Assembly (NCBI GenBank): GCA_022925895.1
Contig: JAKSYS010000416.1
Location: 1 to 54,473 of the forward strand
Length of the DNA: 54,473 nucleotides
Reading direction: 5' to 3'
Source of the DNA: Fragilaria crotonensis
Lineage: Eukaryota; Bacillariophyta; Fragilariophyceae; Fragilariales; Fragilariaceae
The translations under genes and the position numbers were made by a program. This document shows positions 34,745 through 44,773 of the stretch, one piece after another. Positions within the stretch are counted from its first letter, which is position 1. Each line of letters begins with the position of its first letter. The notes under the pieces were generated by a model. It was given only the letters and a program-made list of their open reading frames with translations, ran no database searches and had not been told where the DNA came from.

Positions 34745-36229
34745 GTTGGACCATTCCAATCAAACCTGAAAGGAAATTGAACAATTGAGCCACAAACATA
34801 AAAAAGGTCAAGTATTCTTTTATTGAACTTAACATTAAAGTGGGATTGAACTGATGTTCTTGGCATACTGTACCTTGTCATTGACTAGTATGTGCTGATT
34901 GATGGGATTGATTTTGTACATACTTACATACATTGTATGATTGAATGATTGAATGTCTCAAATGAAAACTTCCAAGTCAATGAATGGTGTGGAGTGCACT
35001 CTAGTACTAACACTCCAATGCAATAGTTATGTGCATGCGTATTCATGATCAGCATGGCAATATCATCATCAGCAGAGAAACCATCAAATCATCCCATCAG
35101 CAGAAATTGATAGTCAAGTATGGGATTTAAGGGATTATGAGCAGTCTTTTGCAGCAGAAACAACACATTTGCTTGATCATGATAGTAGCACTGAATTACT
35201 GTATGAAATCAGCATCAATGTACTCATGATCAGTATATCACCAGGAAGCTCCATGTAGGTCTGACACTGCACTATGTACTGTAACATTACTTCTGAATGA
35301 ATTCATCAATGTAAAATTCTTGGAAGAAATCTAAAAATTCATGAATTAGCTCTTTGGATGCTATTAGGAGCTTTTGTGAAATAACACAGCCTGGTCACAA
35401 TAGTAGATACTATGCAACAAATAGACAGCCATGACATGCAATGAGTTGTTAAACTCTACTACACCTCATTTCAGTTATGTGAAAGCTTGTCCCTTTTATA
35501 GACTTTCCAGTCATGAAAAGCTCCTACTAGGAGTACTTCCTACTACTATGTGATGTAATTAATTTATCATGCTATGTGACCAAATGAAGAAGAACATGAT
35601 GTCCTTGCAAATTTCACTCAACATCAAGGTGTAAAAGCATGTCCTGGTGACTAATACTGGTCCAGAAATCCTGCTGGGGACAATGCTGGACACAGATGTT
35701 CTTGAAGTTGTTTTCAATGTGATGGATGTGTGTTTTGCCACACTGAACAATGTACCATTGACTAGCATAATTTGGTACTGCTGGTAACCCAATTCAGTGT
35801 CAAGCAAATTGCCAGTGCCAGTACAAAGGTACTGTTTGTTGCAATGAAGCATGCAGTCACCAAAAGGAAATTATTACATTTGAGAACTCCAGCCTTTGCA
35901 GAAACTGCACATTAGCTACAAAAAAAGTTGATTGCTTTGTATGATTACCAATGGTTTCAAAGTCTTGGTGGTTGTGTGAAATGATGCTCTGAACACATGA
36001 TCATAGCCTAGTGTTGCAATAAAGCAAGTGGTGGCGATGGTGTATTCAATGTGATCAATTTGTGGATGATAACATTTAGTTGTTTTGTGAGTTGACTGCC
36101 CCCAATCATGAGCAACATGGCAGCATGTAAAATAGATACATATTTTTAGCATTGTGACAAAGCATTATCCAAAAGCTCAGTCCATGATGAATCTAATTTA
36201 GCCATAAAACATAGAGAACCAATGATCTA
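34745..36229. other. CpG desert, probable decayed repeat
   Basis: In 1485 bp only two CG dinucleotides were found by eye (about 35038 and 36034), with 35040-36033 having none. TGA, CAT and ATCA words are plentiful. GpC is present at ordinary levels, so it is not just low GC. Boundaries are sharp. The pattern suggests loss of methylated CpG over time in a silenced repeat whose family can no longer be recognised. Confidence 0.75.
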
Positions 36230-36435
36230 CGATACTCTACTACAGTAGGTAGTAGCTTGAGCAACTACTGTAAAATACTACAGTACTCGTAATACTCTAC
36301 TACTCTAGACTGTAGACTGTAGACACTAGTAGCGGTGTTTGTACTACCGATAGTAGTAGTAGACCAAGTACTCCAGTACCGTGCAAAAGCCTAAAGTTGC
36401 CGAGTCGCGAGTACTCGTTCGTACCTACTCCCTCC

Positions 36436-36477
36436 GGAAAAGTATAAGACAAAGAGCTCGAAGTCTTATACTTTTCC
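36436..36477. repeat. Perfect 15-bp inverted repeat
   Basis: GGAAAAGTATAAGAC (36436-36450) and its exact complement (36463-36477) are separated by 12 bases. Related words (AAAATATAAG, CTTATATTTTAC, AAAGTATAAG) recur at about 34263, 36565 and 36618. It is about 420 bp upstream of the first metalloprotease start. It could be the core of a small palindromic transposon or a structured RNA. Confidence 0.85.
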
Positions 36478-36894
36478 AAGCGTACCGCTCGTGACTCGTG
36501 TGACTGAGAAATTACGTGCAATACCACCGCTAAAAGATATGAGGAGTACTTCCGGGACTCATGAAAAATATAAGGTTTTCTTATACAATGTGGCCTCCGA
36601 GCTCGTAAAAGCCTAAATCTCTTATATTTTACCGGGTTATGTACAAGTACTTGAGTAGAGCATGACTCAGCGTGGCTTGTCTCGCTTGAATCCGAGATCA
36701 GAACCCGACAAACTACGGTACCAGGTAGTGATGGCCCCTCCCTACAATGGTATCATCGTCAACTCTCCCATTCTTCAATCCTTGTAACACATTAGACGTG
36801 TAACGATTAAAGAGCCAGCCAGTGCTTTTCCACAAAGCCGCGCCTCAATCATCATTCATCCGGTCTTGCGATCTCGTCCAGCATTGGTTCCACA

Positions 36895-38851
36895 ATGGCG
36901 AAACGATTCACCGTAATGCTTCTGATGCCGTGCATGGTGTATTCGTTTCATTGCGTAGCCCCGTTCTCAATTCGACGAGGCTGGAATAGAGGCAAACAAC
37001 TCTTCGTTGGAGGTAATTCAGATCGTGAAATTCTGGAGCAAGAGCTGAAGGTAGCGCGGGAAGCAATTGAAAAAATAGATATCCTTGAGGAGACCCTTCA
37101 AAACGAGGATGCTGACACGGATCAACTCAAGGCATTGTTTGATTCCGTGGAACAACGAGTGGATCAGTTGACTTCTGCTCCCGTCTGTCCCGCCGGGCTA
37201 TCGATGGAAGATTTTCAATCCGCAATTCGGGCCTATGCCACCCTACCCCTGTCCCTCAAACTGGGTCTCTATAGTGCACTTGAAATGAATTCAGAGGGGT
37301 CGTTGCCGTATCCCACAGTAGCGCAGATACCAGAAATCGTGGCACGTCTCTATGAACAACGACAACAGTTGACAGTAAAGAAACTTGAAGACAGCGTTCA
37401 GCAAGCGCAACAGATTCTACAACGTCGCACCGATGCCACATTTGGGCTTGCTGTTGAAGGTAACCCGGTGGACGCTGATGACTTGGTAGCTCAGCTGCTT
37501 GGCGGAAAGAACGTTGATCAAGTTCAGTTGGACAATGTTGTCAAACAACAATTAGGTCGAGTGACGAGAAGGAAAGCAGTACCGTAACCACACGTGACTT
37601 GGAAACGCTCATGGGAGTCCTTTCGGACAACAGCGTATTTGTGGTACGAGGAACGCCGAAGCCATTCCTGGAGGTTACGTCGTGCGCGGGGTCAACGCAA
37701 AGAAGTCTCCTAAGGAGTTGATTGCAAGTTTGGATAAGAAGTTGCCGTTGAACTGGAACGCCCAAGTCTCGCTGCTTCCTGACATTACGACGTCTGGATT
37801 CAATCAACCTGAGGGTACAAAGAATGGCGACGCAGTGTTAGTGTTGCTTAACAAGGATTTTCTTCTGAATCTGCCTGGATTTTCCCCATCAGTGCTGGGA
37901 TTGCTGCTGTCACAACGTTTCTGTACGGCCTCAGTGTTTATTCCAAAAACGAAAACATTGCTGTGCAGCTGGCGGATCGTTCAGCGCTTGGCGACTTTTC
38001 TGGAATCGACGTGTTCAATGGCCACTTATTCGAGGTATTTTTACCCTTGCAATCATCCAACTTCTTCATGAGGCGGGCCATTTCTTGATTGCTCGAAAAG
38101 ATAAGGTCAGTACGAGCAAAACTCTCTTGAACGTGCTATGCTTTGCTCCTTGATTGCCTCTAACGCTCGCTTCTTTCTTGTAGTTTGACATAAGCACGCC
38201 AACACCCTACCATTTTACGACAAACTTCCGAATCTCGGCTTTCGCACCAACCTCTTGTCGTCGCCGCCCAACTTGACGTCCCTATTCGACTTTGCATTGG
38301 TCGGCCCATTCATGGGAATAACCACCTCCATCATTCTTCTGGTGTACGGGGTTCAAGAGACGCTTATTGCGGATCCAGAGGCGCTAAAGTACTTTCCAGC
38401 TCTGACTGTGGAAGAAATCAAGTTGAGCAGTCTCGGAAGTGTTATCATTGACTTTCTCTTTGGTGGTAGCGGCGTGATCACTAGTCAAAATCCAGGAAAC
38501 TCTGTGTCACTTCACCCCTTCGCAATTGGTGGATTTGCTGGACTTATCATTCAGGCTGTCGAGATGCTCCCACTTGGCTCAACCGACGGTGGTCGAATCT
38601 CGCAAGCCATCTTTGGTCGATCCGGTCATTTACTTGTGGGAGGTGCAACATGGTTTGCCCTTTTGGTCGCCACTATATTTGTCGATCAAAGCAGCGACAT
38701 TCTTTTGGGAGCGTGGGCTCTCAATAATGTTGCCCAGAATGATATGGAAATTCCATGCCGCGAGGAAGTGACCAAGGTGGACATCTTTCGAAGTGCCGCC
38801 GGATTTGGACTTTATGGTGTGGCACTTCTGGCGATATTGCCCTTGCAATAA
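36895..38851 (+). CDS. EGY-like plastid site-2 metalloprotease (M50), paralogue 1, frame broken
   Basis: Integral-membrane zinc proteases of the EGY group cut within the thylakoid or plastid membrane. The N-terminus has a signal peptide (RFTVMLLMPCMVYSF) then HCVAPFS, a plausible plastid motif, and a coiled coil (residues 45-95). The shared pre-domain motif GGYVVRGVN lies near 37675. The zinc site HEAGH is at about 38069-38083 and the third-ligand motif PLGSTDGGR near 38570-38596. Transmembrane stretches follow LFDFALVGPFMG. Intron 38106-38183 (GTCAGT...TGTAG) falls just after ARKDK. Frames change near 37560, 37660 and 38205, more than in its sisters, so it may be a real pseudogene or may reflect read error. 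Confidence 0.78.
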
Positions 38852-40122
38852 GGATTGGTGCAGTCTATCTGCCTGCTACCTTTTACTACGATACGCTAAG
38901 CCAATCAATTCCATACTTTGTTATCGTTGTCGACATCCCCCCCTATGCGCGTGTTTCTCTCCTGTAAGTCGCTATGCAATAGATTCCCAGGATCGAGACG
39001 ACTCTTTAACCTGGCACATTTCGAACTTCTGGGTTCTTTATGTAGTTTTGACAACTAAAACTACTAATTTTCGACGACATTCGCATGTGTGATCGGGAAC
39101 ACGGATGTTGATCTTGTTCTTGCAACACTAATGTCAATTCAACCCCATGCTCGCCGAGAGTGATGATGCCAAACAATCTGCTTCATCGTTGGATCATCCT
39201 CAAAATCCGGATTCTGTATGTAGCGCCAACCAGCTACTTCACAAACATTTCTGGATGTCGTCATACAGATAGCAGATGATAAGTTTGATGCAATTTAGGA
39301 CAAAAACTTGCCTCACCGCGTCATTTCTCCATGTCAAGGACCGAGAGAGTGGTGACGACAAAGAACCTGAAGTATGCTACGCCGAGACGAACCAGGTGCC
39401 GGGTGATCCCGGTAGTTGCGTGCAAGATTATTTGTGTAAGTTGTGTACTCGAGTATCTTTCTTTTGTTGGCCATGTATGGTTTGTGGTGTATGGTTTGTG
39501 CAGGTATTAGACAGATATGCCGCGACTGCCTTGCAGCAGAGACATCTCAACGCGCATCGATATCCATTGTATCTGTTTTTGTAGACACCATGATGGCTCA
39601 TGGCTCATGGCTCATGGCTCATGGCTCATGGCTCATGGCTCATGGCTCATGGCTCTACCGGGATTACAGAGTAGCAAAAAATGCAACGTTTTCGACGTCA
39701 CATTTCTGCGGTTTGGCACAGCCACTCAAGAGTTTTCTCAAGCTCCTTTTTATCTCAACGACGATCCAATTGATCAATCATCTTGTCGAGGGATCGGTTT
39801 TGCCACATCGTCGAGATTGTAGTGTTAGCATGTCGCCTCGGATGTGCTTGTGCGGTTTTGCCGAATACGCCAAACCGTCATTTACTGGATATTGCGTCAT
39901 TTCGATCTGCCCTTCAACAGGGCGCATGTGTATGGCCGATCTCGTTTCACTTGAAGTTTCGACGAATATCGACTATCGACGACGGACGCCCATTGAATCT
40001 TTCGCCATTACTTACGCCATCACCCATCACTTTCCTTACTTGAGTAGAATTTGAGAAAACATTGTATCAAAGACAAAAGACATTGGTTATTGTTGCAGTC
40101 CATGGAGCGATTCAACCTAACA
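38852..40122. other. Intergenic region with a heptamer microsatellite
   Basis: It lies between metalloprotease paralogues 1 and 2. Apart from the ATGGCTC array (39593-39655), nothing conserved is visible. The open frame 39443-40054 owes part of its length to the heptamer, which has no stop in any frame. Confidence 0.5.
39593..39655. repeat. (ATGGCTC)9 microsatellite
   Basis: Nine perfect tandem copies of ATGGCTC. The unit is not a multiple of three, so translated frames cycle through Met-Ala-His-Gly-Ser-Trp-Leu. Perfect identity implies recent expansion. Confidence 0.97.
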
Positions 40123-42756
40123 ATGAAGCTGGTACATCTAATTGCTCTACTTTCCATTCTGGAAACGTCAAAGGCCTTCACTTCTGCTCCCAGACGTCGG
40201 TTTCGTCCCATCACCTCGTGCGTGGCGACATTTGCTGTTTCACCGACGATACGTGAGAAAGCCGAGGATCTCATGGCACAGGCTGCAGCGATGCGCCGTG
40301 AGGCTGCCGAAATGGATGCTGCACTAACACTGAAAAAGATAGCAACGTTGGAACGCCAACTTAATGATTCGAAATGGTTAGAAAAGAACAAGGGTGAAGA
40401 GGAGCGACTCCTACAACTCTTGAAGGACTTGAATGCAAAGGTGTTGGCGTCATCAGAAGCACCACCAACACCACCTGCCGTTTCATCTCGTGAGGAAAGA
40501 GAAAAGACAATAACTGTGGAAGAGAAAGGATCAGCTAGAGCAAATGATGCGATTGCGCCTGTGAACTTACTTGATGTGGAAACCGACGAGCGAATCAAGG
40601 AAAATCCTCTGGAAGGTTTTGCACTGGATGATTTGGAACTCTTTTTACCTGTTGCCTTGGCAATTGAACAGGCAATGCCGAATGCGACTGTGGACGAACA
40701 GCTCGTCAAGTTCAGAGATGAGCCTGTGTTACAACAACGCTTTCAAGAAAAGATCCAGGAATTGGTCTTGAACCCCATGGAAGAAATGCAGGAGCTGGAA
40801 AATCTTCGGCGAGAGTACTTGTCATCATCAAGTTCAGTTGAGAAAGATACCATCAAACGACAGATTGACCGTCTTGAAGCCAAAGCTGACGTGTCGTTTT
40901 CAGTGTCGGACTCGTTCTATCGGGGCATTCCGCCCATGAGCGACGATGAGCTGCAAGTGCGGATTGCGAATCTAGAGAAGTTGCCAAAGCTACTACAGGC
41001 TCTGTACATGCGGCGAAACGGCATTGTCGATGAAACCGACTTGGAACTGGGAATTCTGATCGAACACTATGATGAACAGCTTCAACTCTTGGATCAAGTC
41101 AAATTTGTTGAAAACTTACCGGCCTCGGACCGCGAGGACGCTATCCGGAGGTTACGAAAGCTTGCCTGTAAAGGTGAAGACCTATTTTTGAAAAGTATCG
41201 GACTGAAGGAAGACTCCTCGGCAGAGGATGTGATCACTGGATTGACCAAGGGCTCGTTTCCTTCCATTGCGCCAATGCGCATCTTGGAATCTTCATATGC
41301 TGGCTTTGAAAGTCGGCCCGAATATAATGACATTGAATTTATTGAACGCTCGCAATACGTTGAAGAGCTTTTGCCTTCCATTACAGATCTTGAGGACGTC
41401 CTTCCAACACAGGAGGAAATCGATTACTTTATGAATGAAATTCTTGACTCCAAGATTTACGGACTCCGTTCCAAACCTGAACGCGTATTTGGTGGGTATT
41501 ACATTCGAGGTTTCAACACGATTCAGGGTGACCGTGCAAATGATAAGCTCGTTGAAAGGTTGAGGGGAAAACTGGCAGCGTCAAAGCTCTCAGGGAAGAT
41601 TCAGTTTTTCTTCATTCCAGACCCGAAGGCATTGACGGATGAGGAAATCGATATGGGAAGAAAATGAACCTGTTCTTCTCGTCACTGGCGTCGATCCTTC
41701 ATTATTGTATAGACAATTGAATATCTTCAAGAAAGTCGGTGTCTCTGCCGCCGGGCTTCTGACGCTCCTGATATTTGCTTTGGGATCAGGCGAGCTCAAC
41801 AATGCGGTTGTCCCTCCATTCGGACAAGCATTTTTACTTGAAAATGCGGATGATGTCGTACGCATATCAAACAACGCGCTTCCAATCGGTCTCTCGCTTG
41901 CAGGTATCCATGCTGTACATGAAGGAGCACACAGATTAGTAGCATGGAAGGACAAGGTTAGTGCTTCACGTCTTGTCGTGTTGTTTCAAATTGTTGTGTT
42001 GCTTACGCCTACCGTCACAGTTCAAGGTCGGCCTTCCCAATGTTGTTCCATCACTTCAGCTCGGCGTGACAGGAACAATAACACCTTTGGAATCCCCGCC
42101 TCCAAATTTCAATTCCCTTTTTGATTTTGCCGTGGCTGGACCCCTTGTCGGCATGGCAGCGTCCATCAGTCTCCTGATCTTTGGATTAAGCGAGACAGCA
42201 ACCATGGGTTTTTCGGATCAGACACTCCTACCGGGGCTGCCTGCTGCGCTGGTAAAGTCCAGCGCTCTCGGAGGAAATCTCGTAACGTTCTTCCTGGGGA
42301 ACGGTGCATTGAATTCACCAACCCCTGAATTCGCAGTGTTGCCCATGCATCCATATTCTGTGTCGGGATTCGTCGGTCTCCTAACCAATGCCCTGGCGTT
42401 ACTGCCGCTTGGACGTGAGTATGCCCGCCGCGTCATTGTCTGCCACAGATTATGATTTCACTCAAAGAACTTTTCCAACAGACACTGACGGAGGGCGTAT
42501 AACACTGGCTATGTTTGGACGACGAGGAGCGTACTTGATCAAAACATTTGCTGGAATTGCGCTCTGTTTTCTTGGTCTAGTAGGCCTGGATGAAAGCCGC
42601 ATATTGATTTCGTACACAGCATTTGTTTACCTCTGCCAGAGAGAGCTCGAGGCGCCTATGCTCAACGAAGTAGATCAAGTGGATGACGGACGAGCAGTGA
42701 TTGGCTTCTTGACAGGGATAGTGGTCACGCTTATTTTATTACCAATGCCTCAGTGA
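40123..42756 (+). CDS. EGY-like plastid site-2 metalloprotease (M50), paralogue 2
   Basis: The start at 40123 is preferred over in-frame ATGs at 40051 and 40102 because it gives a compact signal peptide (KLVHLIALLSILETS) directly before KAFTSAPRRR, a plastid-import motif. A charged coiled coil follows (TLERQLNDSKWLEKNKGEE) and a long soluble N-terminal part ending with FGGYYIRGFN. The zinc site reads HEGAH (IHAVHEGAHRLVAWKDK), which keeps HExxH with Gly-Ala inside. LFDFAVAGPLVG and LGxTDGGR complete the fold. Introns: 41957-42020 (GTTAGT...ACAG) and 42415-42481 (GTGAGT...ACAG). One frame break occurs at GGG 41655-41657, where removing a G joins the frames. It is more complete than paralogue 1. 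The last codons are duplicated downstream. Confidence 0.82.
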
Positions 42757-42813
42757 TTCGCTTCTTGACGGGGATAATGGTCACGCTTATTTTGTTACAA
42801 ATGCTGCATCAGT
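42696..42813. repeat. Tandem duplication of the 3' coding end
   Basis: 42696-42751 (end of paralogue 2) is repeated with a few changes at 42752-42813. Both contain CTTCTTGAC, GGGATA, TGGTCACGCTTATTTT and end at AGTGA. A third unit may begin at 42811. The second copy lies after the stop. Confidence 0.88.
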
Positions 42814-43034
42814 GACTCGCTTTTGTTTGGCTGTCGACCGAAATGCTGTACAAAGGTCGCACTCTTGTCGTTCCTGTAAACCTATTCGATTCATTTGGAC
42901 TGCTGGATAACATGTTGCTGCTTGGGAAGGTTACCTGTGTATGGTCCTTCTAAAGAAATCATTCGGCACAAAGACAGGTGGAAGGAGGTCGCACGTTTTC
43001 CTGGCCGGGCGACACTATTGTCAAATGGACTATG

Positions 43035-44345
43035 CTACGTTTGTACATGGCTACTTTGCTTATGAAATATGGCAATGAGTGTTCGTTCACTGTCTGAGTT
43101 CGCCATGAGATGTACAATTTGATATCGCACTCGGACTCTGTCCTCTGTTGGAAACATCTTTTCTGCCATGTCATCAAGGTGAGACGGTATGCTCTCCGCC
43201 ATCATGTCTACGTGACGCTGTATGCTTTGTAACGTTTTGAAGGAAGTTTCAAAGTGATGACGCATACTGATGGCAACATCCACTTGCTCTTTCCAACCAC
43301 GGTCGCTGCAATTTGGTTCATTATCTCTTTCAAACATCAGACGCATCGCACACGAGAATCGTTAAGGGCCCGTAGGGAGCAATGTCTGTGGATTGGATGC
43401 TTGACTGAACGTGCACGACTTGAGGTAAATTTAGAATGCGATCTGCTGGTCGACCAGGGTCTACCGCGACAACGCTGCTTAGTCCCAATTTGTGCACCAA
43501 TACTTGCGTCCACCCTCCGGGGCAAGCTCCTAGATCAATGGCCGTTCCCAGATTAAGCTCCAGCATTGGATCATTCTCTAGATAGTCATGCCAGACTTGA
43601 TCCAGCTTGTAGTAGGCCCGTGAGAGGGGTGTTGTGATTTCTACATTTCTCATCACGTCCTTGCCCGTATTGGAATCAGCAGGCTCCACAACAATTTCAT
43701 CAGCAGCTTCATGATTGAATTTCAAATTAAACATGGCGGAATCTCTGTTTGATTGTCGACTCGCGAGCCCCCACAAAAAAGTCGAAGTCCCAGTACATAT
43801 CACTGTCAAACGATGAGAACACTTCGAGGCTGACATGGTCATGGAGATAGGACCTTCAAACGGATCAGATGGCTGCGGTTGAGAAAGTTCTTCAGCGCAG
43901 GACTCTTGAAGGGTTAAACATATCAAGTCAGTTTTCTCCCGAGGGAACACGTCGACGCGGAGGTTATTTGTGGGTTGAAATCCTTGATGTCGAAGAGTTC
44001 TCCATATTAAGCCTCGGTCTTCTGACTGATGAGAAATTCTTCCTATCCATGAAATATTCTGGCGGGCCATTGGAGGAGACTTTCCACGGGGCGATTGACC
44101 TTCTCGATTAAGAGAAGGACAAAACCTCGCCTTGATCGACTGACTCCTGAGATTTCTTGCGTGTGCAAAATCTTGACACTCAAAGGACTGGGCAATGGAT
44201 CATTCCAACCCCCTTCACGCGACAAATAATCCTTAACGCGATCTACATAAAGCTTGTGCACCATGATAGCGAACGTCTGGGCGGGCAGGCAAGATACATT
44301 CGGTGCTGTTGAAGTCATTGTCGATGCAAGCTCCGTTCCTTCCAT
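43035..44345 (-). CDS. FtsJ-like SAM-dependent methyltransferase
   Basis: The SAM-binding core lies in the frame 44070-43330: SRAYYKLDQVW, then AIDLGACPGGWTQVLVHKLG (motif I) and VVAVDPGRPADR, ending LVCDAS (the motif with catalytic Asp). This is the FtsJ/RrmJ fold used in 2'-O-methylation of RNA. The C-terminal part continues in the frame ending at 43035 (RDNEPNCSDRGWKEQ, then RTLIAIFHK). The two frames join if one base is removed from the AAA run at 43332-43334. The N-terminal part (44345-44043) is a weakly conserved extension and changes frame near 44060. The ATG at 44345 is the first in that frame. The second catalytic Lys is not obvious. No plastid motif was seen. It sits between two metalloprotease paralogues, with no functional link evident. 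Confidence 0.72.
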
Positions 44346-44773
44346 CAACGCCTCACCTGGAGACACCGCACTGTCCGCTCTCTTCGCCGTCTATCGAGTG
44401 TTATGCGTTCCTCGCTTTCGAATGCTGCGAACGAAGTGACGTGATGTGCGGTAACAAAAAAAAATGGTGCTGATGCAGTGATGTGCTCTGGCTTCTAACC
44501 TCTTACACTACCCGAACCTCGTACTTGTCCCTCGGCTCCACTCGCGCCATGCTCTCAGCTACTATCGGTACATGTAGTCTCTAGTATGTGTAGAGAGTAG
44601 GGGTACGGACTACGGTAGTGGGATAGTGCGATCCAAACGATGAGATTGACACCGAGAGTTGCCAGTAGACCCGACCTCCACAATTTTATGATTCCAGATT
44701 ATCATAGAGGGTAATAATCCTTGACCGACAGTAAGCTAGCGATATTGAGACATGCAAATTCTAGCCATGACGC

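Larger units (their letters stand above)
33350..36894. other. 3.5-kb gene-free region
   Basis: It has three parts. 33600-34560 has dense GTAC and AGTACT words plus CATGTATG repeats. 34745-36229 is AT-rich and almost without CpG (separate entry). 36300-36730 returns to GTACT and CCGG words and contains a perfect inverted repeat. No conserved reading frame was found. Confidence 0.6.

Noticed and set aside
39443-40054. 203-codon plus-strand frame
   Set aside because: Part of its length comes from the stop-free ATGGCTC heptamer array; the rest has no domain or targeting signal.
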